This document shows, piece by piece, positions 1 to 6,246 of a stretch of 7,332 nucleotides of DNA (the first letter of the stretch is position 1; the number at the start of each line of letters is the position of its first letter). The stretch comes from Bacteroidales bacterium. Lineage in GTDB: Bacteria > Bacteroidota > Bacteroidia > Bacteroidales > UBA3663. The position numbers were made by a program, and so were the translations under genes. The notes under the pieces were generated by a model. It saw nothing but the letters and a program-made list of their open reading frames with translations. It did no database searches and had not been told where the DNA came from. The stretch covers positions 1 through 7,332 of the forward strand of contig JAGBQS010000185.1 of assembly GCA_017632695.1 (NCBI GenBank), read 5' to 3'.

Positions 1-13
1 ACTTTACAACCGC

Positions 14-74
14 AAGACTCAAAACCTAACATACAAACCTTACAACCTCAAGACCTCAAAACCTCACAACCTAA
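14..74. repeat. Degenerate octamer tandem repeat upstream of the glycosidase-like lipoprotein gene
   Basis: Seven 8-nt units fit a loose AAACCTCA consensus: 14-21 AAGACTCA, 22-29 AAACCTAA, then a 5-nt interruption, 35-42 AAACCTTA, 43-50 CAACCTCA, 51-58 AGACCTCA, 59-66 AAACCTCA and 67-74 CAACCTAA. The tract ends 21 nt before the ATG at 96 and is almost free of G on the plus strand. I see no Bacteroidetes TAnnTTTG promoter element between it and the ATG. The gene may therefore be read from a promoter left of the window. The unit length is not a multiple of three, so copy-number change would alter leader length but not the protein. Any role is inference. Confidence 0.7.
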
Positions 75-95
75 CAAATTACTAACTTATACTGA

Positions 96-2384
96 ATGAA
101 TAGATTCCATCTTTCCCTGATGGCTTTCGGGCTGTTGGTGTGCGGTTGCTCGCCATCGGCCCAGGAGCCGATTGACCGTCACGCGCTGCTGGAGCGGAAC
201 AGCCCGGTGGTGACGGCTTTCGATTCGCTATCGTCGCTCACCGTGGGCAACGGCCGCTTTGCCTATACGGTCGATGCTACCGGTCTGCAGACCTTCCCCG
301 AGGAGTATTCGCACGGCGTCCCGTTGGGCACGATGTCCGACTGGGGCTGGCACAGTTTCCCGAATCCCAAGAACTTCAGTTTCGACGAGACTCTTGTTAC
401 CTGCGACTTCGGCCGCGGACACAAGGAGGTTTATGCCTCACAGATTTCGCGTGCCGCAGAGGCTGCCGCCAAGGCTAAGGGAGGCAAGGAGTATCAGGAC
501 CTTTTGCGACGCAAGGAGGCCATCGACTTTGTCCGTAAGAATCCGCACCGTTTGCATCTGGGTACTATGGGGCTGGCTCTGCCTGAGGGTACCGGCTTCG
601 GGGCTTTCTCGGACATTAACCAGCGGCTGGATCTCGAGACGGGAACTATCACTTCGTCGTATAACCTGAACGGCGAACCTGTACGGGTTACCACTTGTGC
701 CAATCCGGAGGTATCGCTGGTGGCTGTACGCATCGAGGCACAGGAACCCAAGCCGATTGTGTTCCGTATGCCTTATCCGACGGGCGGACATTCGGACGAT
801 GCCTGCCTCTGGACGGACGATCCTGCTTTGCATCACACCTCTTGCGAGCAGATCATTTCGGGCAATAACCAGCATTTCCGCATCACACATCATTTCCCTC
901 CGGTTGAGGTCTTCGACGAGTTCGGAAACAAGTCGATGCACAATGCGACCTATTCCATCGACATCGACCTCGATTCGTGCGAGGCCTACATCGAACAGGT
1001 GGGTCCTAACCGTGTACAGCTGACTCCAACCACAGGCTATTTCGCCTTTACGGCCGAATGGAAGGGTCAGGGTGCACGTCTGGAGCAGCATAACTGCTAC
1101 GATGCTTCGGCGGGTGTGGATTTCAACCTCCAGGCTTCGGCCGACTTTTGGCATAAGTACTGGTACGAGGGAGGCATCATCGACTTCAGCCGTTGCAAGG
1201 CACCCGAAGCTAAGGAACTGGAGCGTCGCGTGGTGCTGAGCCAGTATCTGCTGGCTGTTAACTGTGCAGGTATGACGCCTCCGCAGGAAACGGGTCTGAC
1301 CTATAACTCGTGGTTCGGCAAGTTCCACATGGAGATGATCTGGTGGCATCAGGCTCAGTTTGCGCTCTACGGACATCCGGAACTGTTGGAACGTTCCATG
1401 CAGTGGTACGAAAAAGTGGAGCCTGTGGCACGCCATATTGCCCGGCGTCAGGGCTTCCAGGGAGTACGCTGGATGAAGATGACGGATCCTTCGGGCATGG
1501 AAGCACCTTCGAGCACCGGCTCCTTCCTGATCTGGCAGCAGCCTCATTACATCTATCTGGCCGAACTGGTCCGCAGAGCTTATCAGAATGCCGGCAACGA
1601 CGCGAAGGCGAAGGAGGTGGAGGATAAATACTATGCTCTGGTGCAGGAAACCGCCAAGTTTATGGCCGATTTTGCCGACTACGACACGATGCCTAACCGT
1701 TACATCCTGAAGGGAGCCATCCCGGCGCAGGAGACCCTGAAGGCTTCGGAAACCATCAATCCGCCCTTCGAGCTCTCGCAATGGCATTTTGCGATGGGTG
1801 TGGCCAACCAGTGGCGCCAGCGTCATGAGGGTATGAAGAATATGGAGTGGGACGAACTGCGCGACAAGCTTTCGCCCTTGCACTTCATTACCGACAGCGT
1901 TTATTCGGCCCAGTACGGCGACCTCTATACGGCCAGCGAGGATAGCGAGGATACGTTCCGCGATATTCGTCTGACATCCGACCACATGGCCGTTCTGGGT
2001 GCCCTCGGCATCTTCCCGAAGTGCCCGCTGGTACGCGAGGACATTATGCGCAATACGCTCCGTTGGGTTTGGGATAACTGGAACTGGGGTAAGACCTGGG
2101 GCTGGGATTATCCGATGACTGCCATGTGTGCCGCCCGTTTGGGTGAACCCGAAATGGCTGTCAAGGTCTTGCTGGGCAGCCAGCGCACCAACACCTATCT
2201 TATTTCCGGTCATAACTATCAGGACTCGCGTCTGCGCCTCTACCTGCCCGGTAATGGCGGTCTACTTACAGCTGTAGCACTTATGTGTGCAGGCTGGGAT
2301 AACTGCCAGCTGGGTGCTAATCCCGGCTTCCCCAAAGACGGAAACTGGGATGTCCGTTGGGAAGGTCTGCAGCCGATGCCGTGA
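96..2384 (+). CDS. Exported lipoprotein with six-hairpin (alpha/alpha-6 barrel) glycosidase-like architecture
   Basis: This is a complete 762-residue protein. The ATG at 96 is chosen because it begins a lipoprotein signal peptide: a basic start (MNR), a hydrophobic core at about residues 5-15, and a lipobox V15-C16-G17 with C18 as the lipidated cysteine. The mature protein should therefore be anchored in the envelope. Residues of about 25-350 look beta-rich, and about 370-750 are helical and Trp-rich, ending in LYLPGNGGLLTAVALM (GNGG at 719-722). That order, a beta-sandwich followed by an (alpha/alpha)6 toroid, is seen in GH65/GH95-like six-hairpin glycosidases. The stretch around H411 and E413 (FHMEMIWWH) is the most enzyme-like motif, and E413 is a candidate general acid. 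I cannot assign a family or substrate. No SusC/SusD pair or other polysaccharide-utilisation gene is visible. The gene avoids TTA, CTA and TCA codons over most of its length, which leaves a long spurious antisense frame open. The fold call rests on residue pattern only. Confidence 0.72.
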   Translation: MNRFHLSLMAFGLLVCGCSPSAQEPIDRHALLERNSPVVTAFDSLSSLTVGNGRFAYTVDATGLQTFPEEYSHGVPLGTMSDWGWHSFPNPKNFSFDETLVTCDFGRGHKEVYASQISRAAEAAAKAKGGKEYQDLLRRKEAIDFVRKNPHRLHLGTMGLALPEGTGFGAFSDINQRLDLETGTITSSYNLNGEPVRVTTCANPEVSLVAVRIEAQEPKPIVFRMPYPTGGHSDDACLWTDDPALHHTSCEQIISGNNQHFRITHHFPPVEVFDEFGNKSMHNATYSIDIDLDSCEAYIEQVGPNRVQLTPTTGYFAFTAEWKGQGARLEQHNCYDASAGVDFNLQASADFWHKYWYEGGIIDFSRCKAPEAKELERRVVLSQYLLAVNCAGMTPPQETGLTYNSWFGKFHMEMIWWHQAQFALYGHPELLERSMQWYEKVEPVARHIARRQGFQGVRWMKMTDPSGMEAPSSTGSFLIWQQPHYIYLAELVRRAYQNAGNDAKAKEVEDKYYALVQETAKFMADFADYDTMPNRYILKGAIPAQETLKASETINPPFELSQWHFAMGVANQWRQRHEGMKNMEWDELRDKLSPLHFITDSVYSAQYGDLYTASEDSEDTFRDIRLTSDHMAVLGALGIFPKCPLVREDIMRNTLRWVWDNWNWGKTWGWDYPMTAMCAARLGEPEMAVKVLLGSQRTNTYLISGHNYQDSRLRLYLPGNGGLLTAVALMCAGWDNCQLGANPGFPKDGNWDVRWEGLQPMP

Positions 2385-2390
2385 TTTTTT

Positions 2391-2425
2391 AGAGTAAAGA
2401 GTAAAGGGTAAAGTGAAGAGAGTAA
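2391..2425. repeat. Heptamer tandem repeat between the lipoprotein gene and the DUF5715-like gene
   Basis: Five contiguous 7-nt units: AGAGTAA (2391-2397), AGAGTAA (2398-2404), AGGGTAA (2405-2411), AGTGAAG (2412-2418) and AGAGTAA (2419-2425). They are followed by AG and then the ATG at 2428. The array fills almost the whole gap between the TGA at 2382-2384 and that ATG. It supplies the purine-rich sequence where a ribosome binding site would lie. A GTG at 2413 inside the array is in frame with the gene, so unit gain or loss would shift its frame if that start were used. Slippage-prone regulation is inference. Confidence 0.75.
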
Positions 2426-2427
2426 AG

Positions 2428-3246
2428 ATGCTGAAAACACTGATAGAAAAATACGAAGTCTGGTACTGGCATTTGGAACGTCGGACGCGACACATCGTAG
2501 GATGGTGTTTGCTGACGACGGGCCTGCTGCTGGTGCTGGGAGTCGGCTATGGTGTTTGCTACGGTGTCTATTCGGGCGTGAAGATCGCAGGCGAATGGGT
2601 TGCTTCAAGGTTCGATTCTGAACAGGAATCTCCTGTCGATGATGCCGATGTGCTCTGTCTGGATTATTATTCGGGCGACTATCCGCATCGCGAGTTCCCT
2701 TGCGGCGAACTGAACCGAAGGAGACAGGTTCAACTATCGCGCGACTTCAATGATGTTAACGACACCCATCTTGTGGCTGCCCGCCGTCTGGGCATCCGTC
2801 CGCAGCCCAACCGGGAGGCGCTCCAAGCCTTACAGAACAAATTGGTTCAGCTTGAGGATACCCGCTTCTATAAACTCGACCCCATGACGCAGTCGGTACC
2901 TTATCTGGTGCCCGATGCTGCCGATTTCCTTACGGCTTTAGGAGAGCGATGTCAGGAATATCACGGAACCAACAGCCGCTTCATCATTACCTCGTGCCTG
3001 CGTACGGATGCGGATGTGAACCGTCTGAAGAAGGTGAATGTCAACGCCACAAAGGATAGTGCGCATCGCTATGCCACTACGTTCGATATTACTTATAACC
3101 GCTTTTACCGTCGCGGCCGCACCCACGACGGTAAACTGAAGGCTGATCTGGCCCGAGCCCTTTATGACCTGCGTGCCGCCGGTTACTGCTATGTTAAGTA
3201 CGAATACAAGCAGGCTTGTTTTCATGTTACGGTAAGACCCCGATAG
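2428..3246 (+). CDS. DUF5715-like membrane-anchored protein with an M15/LAS-type metallopeptidase signature
   Basis: The protein has 272 residues from ATG 2428. An in-frame GTG at 2413 would add five residues but lies inside the heptamer repeat, so I prefer the ATG. A basic segment (ERRTRH, about 17-22) precedes one hydrophobic helix (about 23-49), which predicts a cytoplasmic N-terminus and a periplasmic domain. The C-terminal domain carries S211-A-H213 with D220 six residues after the A-H-R-Y core, matching the SxHxxGxAxD zinc motif of M15 D-Ala-D-Ala peptidases. A downstream C-F-H266 would be the third ligand, E259 a possible catalytic acid, and R192 (in SCLRT) matches the conserved upstream Arg. 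The motif Gly is Ala (A216) and the motif Ala is Thr (T218). In LAS enzymes this fold cleaves peptidoglycan stem peptides, so a wall carboxypeptidase or endopeptidase is the likeliest role, but that is inferred. It follows the lipoprotein gene by 43 nt and may be co-transcribed. Confidence 0.75.
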   Translation: MLKTLIEKYEVWYWHLERRTRHIVGWCLLTTGLLLVLGVGYGVCYGVYSGVKIAGEWVASRFDSEQESPVDDADVLCLDYYSGDYPHREFPCGELNRRRQVQLSRDFNDVNDTHLVAARRLGIRPQPNREALQALQNKLVQLEDTRFYKLDPMTQSVPYLVPDAADFLTALGERCQEYHGTNSRFIITSCLRTDADVNRLKKVNVNATKDSAHRYATTFDITYNRFYRRGRTHDGKLKADLARALYDLRAAGYCYVKYEYKQACFHVTVRPR

Positions 3247-3271
3247 GTAATCGGAACCTACAAAGGGGGCT

Positions 3272-4015
3272 TTACGCAAAGAAGAGTTTGCAGCGGCAGA
3301 TGGTGGCGTTGCCTTTTTTGATTTCTATCTGGTGCTCGTTGTCCTTCCGGTCGGCATAGATGTCGAGCGTATCGCCGTAGTAGCTTTCGGTAACGTAGGC
3401 AATTTCAAAGCGGCGGAGCGGATGTTCGCGCAGATAGTCGAGCGGGAACAGGTCCATTACGTGCTCAATATAGCGTATGCTGTTAACGTGTCCGTTGATG
3501 TCGATATCGTTGTAGCGGGCTGTGAAACGGTCGGTCGGCACCTGTGCAAGTACTTTTATGTGTCCGGGTTTCTCTATCGGGCAAGCCATTTCCGGGTAAA
3601 CGTATTCCGCAAGGTGTCCGTCGTGCATGCTCAGCAAATCAATCGGCTTGCGGCTATGTACGCCGATCATAGCCCAGACGGTACGGGCGTAACCGATGGT
3701 TCGGCCTTCCTGATTCCGGATGGCGAAGTTGCGGTCGGTAAACAGGCGGTAAACGGATTCCACCCACGTGTCGATTTCAAATGTTTCGTATTGTTTGGGG
3801 AGTTCCTCAAATTCGATGGCCATGCGTGACAGGACCCACGTATGGTCTTCTTCGTTCAGGCGGGCCATTCCGAAACCGCGTTTCTGGGCATGTTCGCCTG
3901 CACAGTTCAGGAGGTGATTGCCCAGAACATTGAGGGTCAGCTGGCCCATGAAGTCGGAGTGGAAGGGCTCGCACACAAAGCGAGTGGTTTCTAATTTATT
4001 GAATGGGGTTGCCAT
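3272..4015 (-). CDS. Acyl-ACP thioesterase (FatA/FatB-like, bacterial)
   Basis: The 247-residue enzyme should hydrolyse acyl-acyl carrier protein in the cytosol, releasing free fatty acids from type II fatty acid synthesis. It looks like two hot-dog domains in tandem, about residues 1-130 and 150-247. The second holds the family signature D172-I-N174-G-H176-V-N178, followed by SIRYIEHVMD. This corresponds to the NxHVNN motif of plant Fat enzymes, in which the Asp, Asn and His are catalytic. The frame is open upstream to 4285, but the ATG at 4015 is chosen for three reasons: MATPFNKLE is where homologues begin, the length is typical, and AGGA (4023-4026) sits 7 nt ahead of it, just after the proX stop. 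It is the last gene of the efp-radC-proX operon, 11 nt after proX. It ends 25 nt from the convergent DUF5715-like gene. The assignment is firm; chain-length specificity cannot be read from the sequence. Confidence 0.92.
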   Translation of the reverse strand: MATPFNKLETTRFVCEPFHSDFMGQLTLNVLGNHLLNCAGEHAQKRGFGMARLNEEDHTWVLSRMAIEFEELPKQYETFEIDTWVESVYRLFTDRNFAIRNQEGRTIGYARTVWAMIGVHSRKPIDLLSMHDGHLAEYVYPEMACPIEKPGHIKVLAQVPTDRFTARYNDIDINGHVNSIRYIEHVMDLFPLDYLREHPLRRFEIAYVTESYYGDTLDIYADRKDNEHQIEIKKGNATICRCKLFFA

Positions 4016-4026
4016 CGTCAGTTCCT

Positions 4027-4548
4027 TTAATAAAGTTGTATGTATTCGTAGGTGTTGCCGACTTCGTGCAGATAGCGTTCGAAGTCTTCGCGGCTGATGA
4101 CCACAGTTCCCCGGCAGTCGTTCGGATGGAAAGAAAGTGTTTCGGCCTGCTTCAGATTCTCGTCCAGAAACAGATGTACGTGGTTCTCCGAATCGTTGAT
4201 CAGTCCGAAGGGGGAGACACTTCCGGGTTCGAGTCCCAGGTAGCGCATCATGCGTTCGGGGGAGGCAAACGACAGTTTTCCGCACGAAGGAAGTCCCTGG
4301 GCTATGAGCGAGGCTTTAAGGCGCTGTTCCAGGTCGTGGATGGCCAGGTCGTGATCGCAGTCAAAGCACACCAGATAGTGTTTGTTGCCTTTATGGTTCC
4401 GGAAAAACAGATTCTTGCAGTGTACCGATCCGTCATTTTTCCACCAGCGTCTGGCTTCCTCGATGGATTTTCCTTCGGGATGATTGTAGCAGGTAAACGG
4501 AATATGGTGTTCCTGCAGATAGTTCAGTACGGTTTCTTCGCGGGTCAT
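4027..4548 (-). CDS. proX: YbaK/ProX-type aminoacyl-tRNA deacylase (Ala-tRNA(Pro) editing protein)
   Basis: This is a 173-residue freestanding editing domain (YbaK/EbsC superfamily, prolyl-tRNA-synthetase-associated type). Proteins of this class hydrolyse mischarged Ala-tRNA(Pro) in the cytosol, backing up ProRS. Visible hallmarks are the conserved K45 in HCKNLFFRN, where the essential Lys of YbaK/ProX proteins falls, and the GSVSPFGLIND stretch, which contains the GxxxP loop near the active site. The length fits ProX rather than a domain inserted in ProRS. The frame stays open to 4860, overlapping radC, but the ATG at 4548 (MTREETVLNYL) is the family start and leaves an 11-nt gap to the radC stop. 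No clear Shine-Dalgarno precedes it, as is common in this phylum. It shares an operon with efp, another gene concerned with proline in translation. The exact deacylation substrate is family inference. Confidence 0.88.
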   Translation of the reverse strand: MTREETVLNYLQEHHIPFTCYNHPEGKSIEEARRWWKNDGSVHCKNLFFRNHKGNKHYLVCFDCDHDLAIHDLEQRLKASLIAQGLPSCGKLSFASPERMMRYLGLEPGSVSPFGLINDSENHVHLFLDENLKQAETLSFHPNDCRGTVVISREDFERYLHEVGNTYEYIQLY

Positions 4549-4559
4549 CTTGTCAGTAT

Positions 4560-5261
4560 TTATAGTTTGCCGTCTTCCTTGAACGAATAGTAGCGGTTGC
4601 AGGCAATGATGATGTGGTCGAGCAGCGTGACATCGAGCAGCCTCAGTGCTGTCTGTACCCTGAAGGTAACTTCCTGGTCCGGTACACTGGGTTCCGGATC
4701 GCTGCTGGGGTGGTTGTGGCACAGGCCGACGTATGTTGCCATATACTCGATAGCCGGCCGGCATATTTTCTTGATGTCGGCGCCCGAGAAGTTTACGCCA
4801 CCCTCGCTGATGCGGCATTTGTAGAGAATCTTGCCATTCCGGCTGCAATAAACAGCCCACAATTCCTCGTGATCGAGTCCCGACAGATGGCTGTTAAACA
4901 GAGAAAATAATTGCTTGGGCGTAGTTATCCGGAAGTCCCGGAGTGCTTCCCGTTCCTCCTCCTGCTGCCGGCGGCGACCCAATTCAAGGGCGGCCTGGAT
5001 ATGGCACATCTTGGCGGGGCCGATACCCTTGAGCAGCGTCTGCCTGTCCTCGTTCGAGCCATGCAGCATGGTATGGCTGAGTGTTACCAGGCTTCCGTTG
5101 CAGTGCTGCAGCAGGTCGCGTGCCAGATCGACTGCCGTTTTTCCTTTCTGTCCGGTATTAATCAGAATGGCCAACAGCTCGGCCTCCGTTAAGGAGGCAG
5201 CGCCATTGGCCATCATTTTTTCACGCGGACGGTCTTGTTCAGCCCATTCTGTGATAATCAT
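4560..5261 (-). CDS. radC: RadC family JAB/MPN-domain protein
   Basis: This complete 233-residue RadC-family protein has the usual length and order. It starts with WAEQDRPREKM, typical of RadC N-termini, and has a helix-hairpin-helix-like segment at about residues 74-95 (LLKGIGPAKMCHIQAALELG). The C-terminal JAB/MPN domain carries a full JAMM zinc motif: H182-N-H184-P-S, then P-S192-V-P-D195. Zinc-dependent isopeptidase-like chemistry is therefore possible. The historic assignment to DNA repair has been questioned, and the physiological role of chromosomal RadC proteins is unsettled. The ATG at 5261 is the natural start, 21 nt after the efp stop. It lies second in the efp operon and shows no sign of transfer or decay. 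Confidence 0.92.
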   Translation of the reverse strand: MIITEWAEQDRPREKMMANGAASLTEAELLAILINTGQKGKTAVDLARDLLQHCNGSLVTLSHTMLHGSNEDRQTLLKGIGPAKMCHIQAALELGRRRQQEEEREALRDFRITTPKQLFSLFNSHLSGLDHEELWAVYCSRNGKILYKCRISEGGVNFSGADIKKICRPAIEYMATYVGLCHNHPSSDPEPSVPDQEVTFRVQTALRLLDVTLLDHIIIACNRYYSFKEDGKL

Positions 5262-5282
5262 TGCAGCGTTTGTAACTTCCGG

Positions 5283-5849
5283 TTACTTGGCACGTTCAAC
5301 GTAGCTGCCATCACGGGTGTCGACAACGATAACGTCGCCTTCCTTGCAGAACAGAGGAACCATTACGGTGCCGCCGGTCTCAACGGTAGCCTTGGTAAGG
5401 GTGTTGGTTGCAGTGTTGCCCTTAGCGCCCGGTTCCATGTAAGTAATCTTCAAAGTGGTCTTGACTGGCATTTCTGCGGTCAGGATGGTGTCGGTCGAAG
5501 CATCAGATACAACCTCAACGATGTCGCCTTCCTTCATGTACTCACCACCGATGATTGAGCTCTTTGCGATGTTAACCTGATCGAAAGTTTCCTGGTTCAT
5601 GAAAACAGCGTCGTCGCCGTCCATGTAAAGGAACTGATAAGGACGGTGCTCAACGCGAACGTCCTCCAGAACTTCGCCGATGTTGAAACGCTTCTCGACT
5701 ACATATCCTGAAACGACGTCTTTCAGTTTGGTGCGCATGAAAGTGTTACCCTTACCTGGTTTAACGTGGAGGAATTCCACAACCACCTGGAGCTTGCCGT
5801 CCAAACGAATGACGGTGCCGTTCTTGATGTCCTGTGACTTAATTGCCAT
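5283..5849 (-). CDS. efp: Elongation factor P
   Basis: The 188-residue EF-P has full normal length. It binds between the P and E sites of the ribosome and promotes peptide-bond formation at consecutive prolines. Domain I (about 1-65) contains the loop HVKPGKGNTF. Its tip K33 matches the Lys that EpmA modifies in E. coli (K34), but no modification gene is in the window, so the modification state here is unknown. Domains II and III follow (about 66-188), and the C-terminus TRDGSYVERAK is typical. It is the first gene of the minus-strand operon. A strong Bacteroidetes-type promoter (5917-5948) gives a leader of about 60 nt, and it is divergent from rpmH. The identification is secure. Confidence 0.97.
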   Translation of the reverse strand: MAIKSQDIKNGTVIRLDGKLQVVVEFLHVKPGKGNTFMRTKLKDVVSGYVVEKRFNIGEVLEDVRVEHRPYQFLYMDGDDAVFMNQETFDQVNIAKSSIIGGEYMKEGDIVEVVSDASTDTILTAEMPVKTTLKITYMEPGAKGNTATNTLTKATVETGGTVMVPLFCKEGDVIVVDTRDGSYVERAK

Positions 5850-5916
5850 ACGATTTTGTATTATGATTTTTATAAAAATGATAAATAGAATTGTCGATTT
5901 TGCTTGATAGCGGGGA

Positions 5917-5948
5917 CAAAGGTAGTGAAAAAAACTTATATTGACAAA
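5917..5948 (-). promoter_or_regulatory. Bacteroidetes-type promoter of the efp operon
   Basis: Read on the minus strand, TACCTTTG (complement of 5917-5924) is an exact match to the -7 element TAnnTTTG used by the primary sigma factor of Bacteroidetes. A TTTG -33 element (complement of 5945-5948) lies 20 nt upstream. Transcription should start near 5908-5912, leaving a leader of about 60 nt before the efp ATG. That leader contains a 14-bp AT-only palindrome at 5866-5879. Confidence 0.82.
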
Positions 5949-5958
5949 AAAAATAAAG

Positions 5959-5972
5959 TTTTTTGCAAAAAA
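5959..5972. promoter_or_regulatory. 14-bp palindrome (T6-GC-A6) between the efp and rpmH promoters
   Basis: TTTTTTGCAAAAAA is a perfect inverted repeat lying between the two divergent -33 elements, within a strongly AT-rich stretch. It could be a bent A-tract or UP-like element serving both promoters, or an operator. The sequence alone does not tell which, and in such AT-rich DNA chance is a real alternative. Confidence 0.4.
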
Positions 5973-5973
5973 A

Positions 5974-6005
5974 TTTGGCGGTTTGGGGAAAAAATACTAC
6001 TTTTG
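5974..6005 (+). promoter_or_regulatory. Bacteroidetes-type promoter of rpmH
   Basis: TACTTTTG at 5998-6005 matches the -7 consensus TAnnTTTG. TTTG at 5974-5977 is a -33 element with the same 20-nt spacer as the efp promoter on the other strand. The predicted leader is about 42 nt, A-rich and with no strong Shine-Dalgarno, as expected for a highly expressed ribosomal gene in this phylum. Confidence 0.82.
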
Positions 6006-6053
6006 CACCCGCAATTAAGCAAAATAATAACAACTATATAAAAAATAAGAGCT

Positions 6054-6203
6054 ATGAAGATGACATTCCAGCCTCACAACCATCGCCGTTTGCACAAGCA
6101 TGGTTTCCGCGCTCGTATGGCCACAAAGAATGGTCGCCGTGTGCTCGCTGCTCGTCGTGCCAAGGGCCGTAAGAATCTGACCGTTGGTGACACTATGCGT
6201 TAA
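6054..6203 (+). CDS. rpmH: 50S ribosomal protein bL34
   Basis: This short gene encodes a 49-residue, highly basic protein starting MKMTFQPHNHRR. It retains the L34 core HGFRARM, then NGRRVLAARRAKGR, then NLTV. L34 is a structural protein of the large ribosomal subunit that binds 23S rRNA. The usual N-terminus is MKRTFQPS followed by a run of Arg/Lys. Here residue 3 is Met, residue 8 is His, and residues 10-14 read H-R-R-L-H, so this copy is divergent though the core is intact. It has its own promoter (5974-6005) and terminator-like hairpins downstream. The common bacterial neighbour rnpA does not follow; an AAA+ ATPase gene does. The efp/rpmH divergent pairing fits Bacteroidetes. Confidence 0.95.
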   Translation: MKMTFQPHNHRRLHKHGFRARMATKNGRRVLAARRAKGRKNLTVGDTMR

Positions 6204-6246
6204 TCCTTCGGGAAGCACAGGTGAAAACAACTGCTAGTTTTTGAGC

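Noticed and set aside
14..74. The upstream repeat tract as a CRISPR array or origin iterons
   Set aside because: The units are 8 nt with no spacers, the tract is only about 60 nt long, and no cas or replication-initiator gene is present.
438..2213. A 591-codon open frame on the minus strand, antisense to the glycosidase-like gene
   Set aside because: It is codon-aligned with the sense gene, so its stops would arise only from sense TTA, CTA or TCA codons. Avoidance of those codons in the sense gene explains the openness. The translation has no recognisable motif and looks like reversed coding sequence.
3244..3273. Possible bidirectional terminator between the convergent genes
   Set aside because: Only a 5-bp stem (TAGGT/ACCTA with a 7-nt loop, 3244-3260) and a 4-bp AAAG/CTTT stem are present, with no T-tract in either direction. 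This is too weak to call.
3332..3829. A 165-codon plus-strand open frame
   Set aside because: It is a shadow of the thioesterase gene on the opposite strand, with no independent start signal or recognisable domain.
4016..4285. N-terminal extension of the acyl-ACP thioesterase frame up to 4285
   Set aside because: The extension overlaps proX in another frame and has no thioesterase character. The family start MATPFNKLE at 4015 is preceded by AGGA at good spacing.
4549..4860. N-terminal extension of the ProX-like frame up to 4860
   Set aside because: It lies within the RadC JAB domain in another frame and resembles no editing-domain sequence. The family start is MTREETV at 4548.
5866..5879. 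14-bp AT-only palindrome in the efp leader as a terminator or operator
   Set aside because: A stem with no G-C pairs in AT-rich DNA is expected by chance and would be unstable as RNA. It also lies inside the transcribed leader of an essential-type gene.
5963..6230. Open frames on both strands overlapping rpmH
   Set aside because: The L34 reading frame at 6054-6203 accounts for the coding signal. The other frames run through promoter and leader sequence and have no recognisable product.
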